The notes under the pieces: model-generated
Database searches by the model: none
What the model was told of the DNA's origin: nothing
Seen by the model: only the letters and a program-made list of their open reading frames with translations
From: Caldilineaceae bacterium
GTDB taxonomy: Bacteria; Chloroflexota; Anaerolineae; Caldilineales; Caldilineaceae
NCBI GenBank assembly: GCA_022823185.1
Contig: JAJDXQ010000039.1
Span: 1 to 52,200 of the forward strand
Length of the DNA: 52,200 bases
Direction: 5' to 3'
Program-made: the position numbers and the translations under genes
In this document: in pieces, positions 51,828 to 52,200 of the stretch
Numbering within the stretch: the first letter of the stretch is position 1
How the letters are laid out: each line of letters opens with the position of its first letter

Positions 51828-52200
51828 TGCGTGTTCGTGCGTGTTCGTGAGCGTTCGTGAGCGTTGCATGAGCGTTTACGAGTGTTTGTGAGTGTTGCAT
51901 GAGCGTATATGAGCGTTTACGAGCGCCCGTGAGTGTTGCATGAGTGTTCGTGAGCGTTTGCGAGTGTTTACGAGTGTTTGTGAGCGTTTACGAGCGTTTG
52001 TGAGTGTTCGTGAGCGTCTGTGAGCGTTGCATGAGCGTTTGCGAGTGATTGTGAGTGTTCGTGAGCGTTGCATGAGCGTTTGCGAGTGATTGTGAGCGTT
52101 CGTGAGTGTTTACGAGTGTTTACGAGCGTTCGTGAGCGTTTGTGAGCGTTCACGAGTGTTTGCGTGGTGAAGGGCAGCGCACTGCGGGGAAAGCACGGGA
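51828..52200 (+). repeat. Dispersed 10-11 bp periodic repeat, right copy with flank
   Basis: About 30 consecutive units of the form GAGYGTTYRY (mostly 10 bases; 11 where GAGCGTTGCAT occurs) fill 51828-52164. They are followed by a flank TGGTGAAGGGCAG...GGGGAAAGCACGGGA (52165-52200), which is the reverse complement of the left flank at 31-67. The array is larger than the left one. Frames through it encode low-complexity Arg/Thr/His peptides on the minus strand and are not considered genes. Confidence 0.85.

Noticed and set aside
51876..52153. Repetitive Arg/Thr/His-rich open frames on the minus strand, and similar frames at 36-359 and 125-679
   Set aside because: They arise from the periodic repeat, have no ribosome binding site and the repeat does not keep a codon period of three.
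51828..52164. CRISPR-like array
   Set aside because: Units are 10-11 bases with no spacers of constant length, and no cas genes are nearby.

Overview
The window looks like an accessory, carbon-scavenging stretch of a high-GC bacterial chromosome. The lipoproteins (a lipobox Cys followed by Ala/Pro and then a Glu/Met/Ala-rich linker), the many family-5 (Dpp/Opp-type) transporter sets, and the mix of Gfo/Idh/MocA, DegT, amidohydrolase and sialidase-like genes are most like Chloroflexota of the Anaerolineae/Caldilineae type, including marine or host-associated ones. This is inferred from protein style only; no rRNA, tRNA or other phylogenetic marker gene is present.

Layout. (1) 1-404: a dispersed repeat and no gene. 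(2) 405-12302, plus strand: a DAO-type FAD oxidoreductase; then, behind a good sigma70-like promoter, three tandem paralogous solute-binding lipoproteins, one DppB/DppC permease pair, two Gfo/Idh/MocA dehydrogenases and one unknown protein. (3) 12303-26628, plus strand: a second promoter and long leader, a Tat-type binding lipoprotein, DppB/DppC, two paralogous beta-propeller glycosidase-like proteins, a glutamate-1-semialdehyde-mutase-like aminotransferase, and a set of amidohydrolases around a DegT aminotransferase. (4) 26762-34890, plus strand: an M14-like peptidase, a third binding protein with DppB/DppC, a second M14-like peptidase and a mannonate dehydratase. (5) 48497 back to 35172, minus strand: a fourth transporter set followed by a sialidase-like protein, DegT, a SUMF1-domain protein, a GATase-like/deacetylase-like fusion and three more sialidase-like proteins, plausibly one long operon from a promoter at 48585-48613. 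(6) 48826-51450: a partly decayed segmental duplication, a small Cys-rich secreted protein and a seven-repeat FG-GAP protein. (7) 51451-52200: intergenic repeats ending in an inverted copy of the repeat found at the left end.

How it fits together. Six binding lipoproteins and four permease pairs occur without any ATPase gene, so the ATPases must be shared and encoded elsewhere. None of the enzymes has a recognisable signal peptide, while the binding proteins are lipoproteins. The simplest reading is import first, then breakdown in the cytoplasm: oligosaccharides or sugar-acid/amino-sugar conjugates and peptides are captured outside and processed inside by propeller glycosidases, amidohydrolases, peptidases, dehydrogenases and a uronate-branch dehydratase. 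Substrates cannot be named from sequence.

The most distinctive signals are: (a) amidohydrolase pairs in which a catalytically degenerate barrel is joined to an intact one, once as a fusion gene and once as two overlapping genes; (b) a strong stem-loop immediately after all six binding-protein genes; (c) three binding proteins in a row sharing a conserved CxxC motif; (d) inverted copies of a roughly 10-11 bp periodic repeat at the two ends of the window; and (e) a chimeric, decayed FG-GAP gene next to its intact relative.
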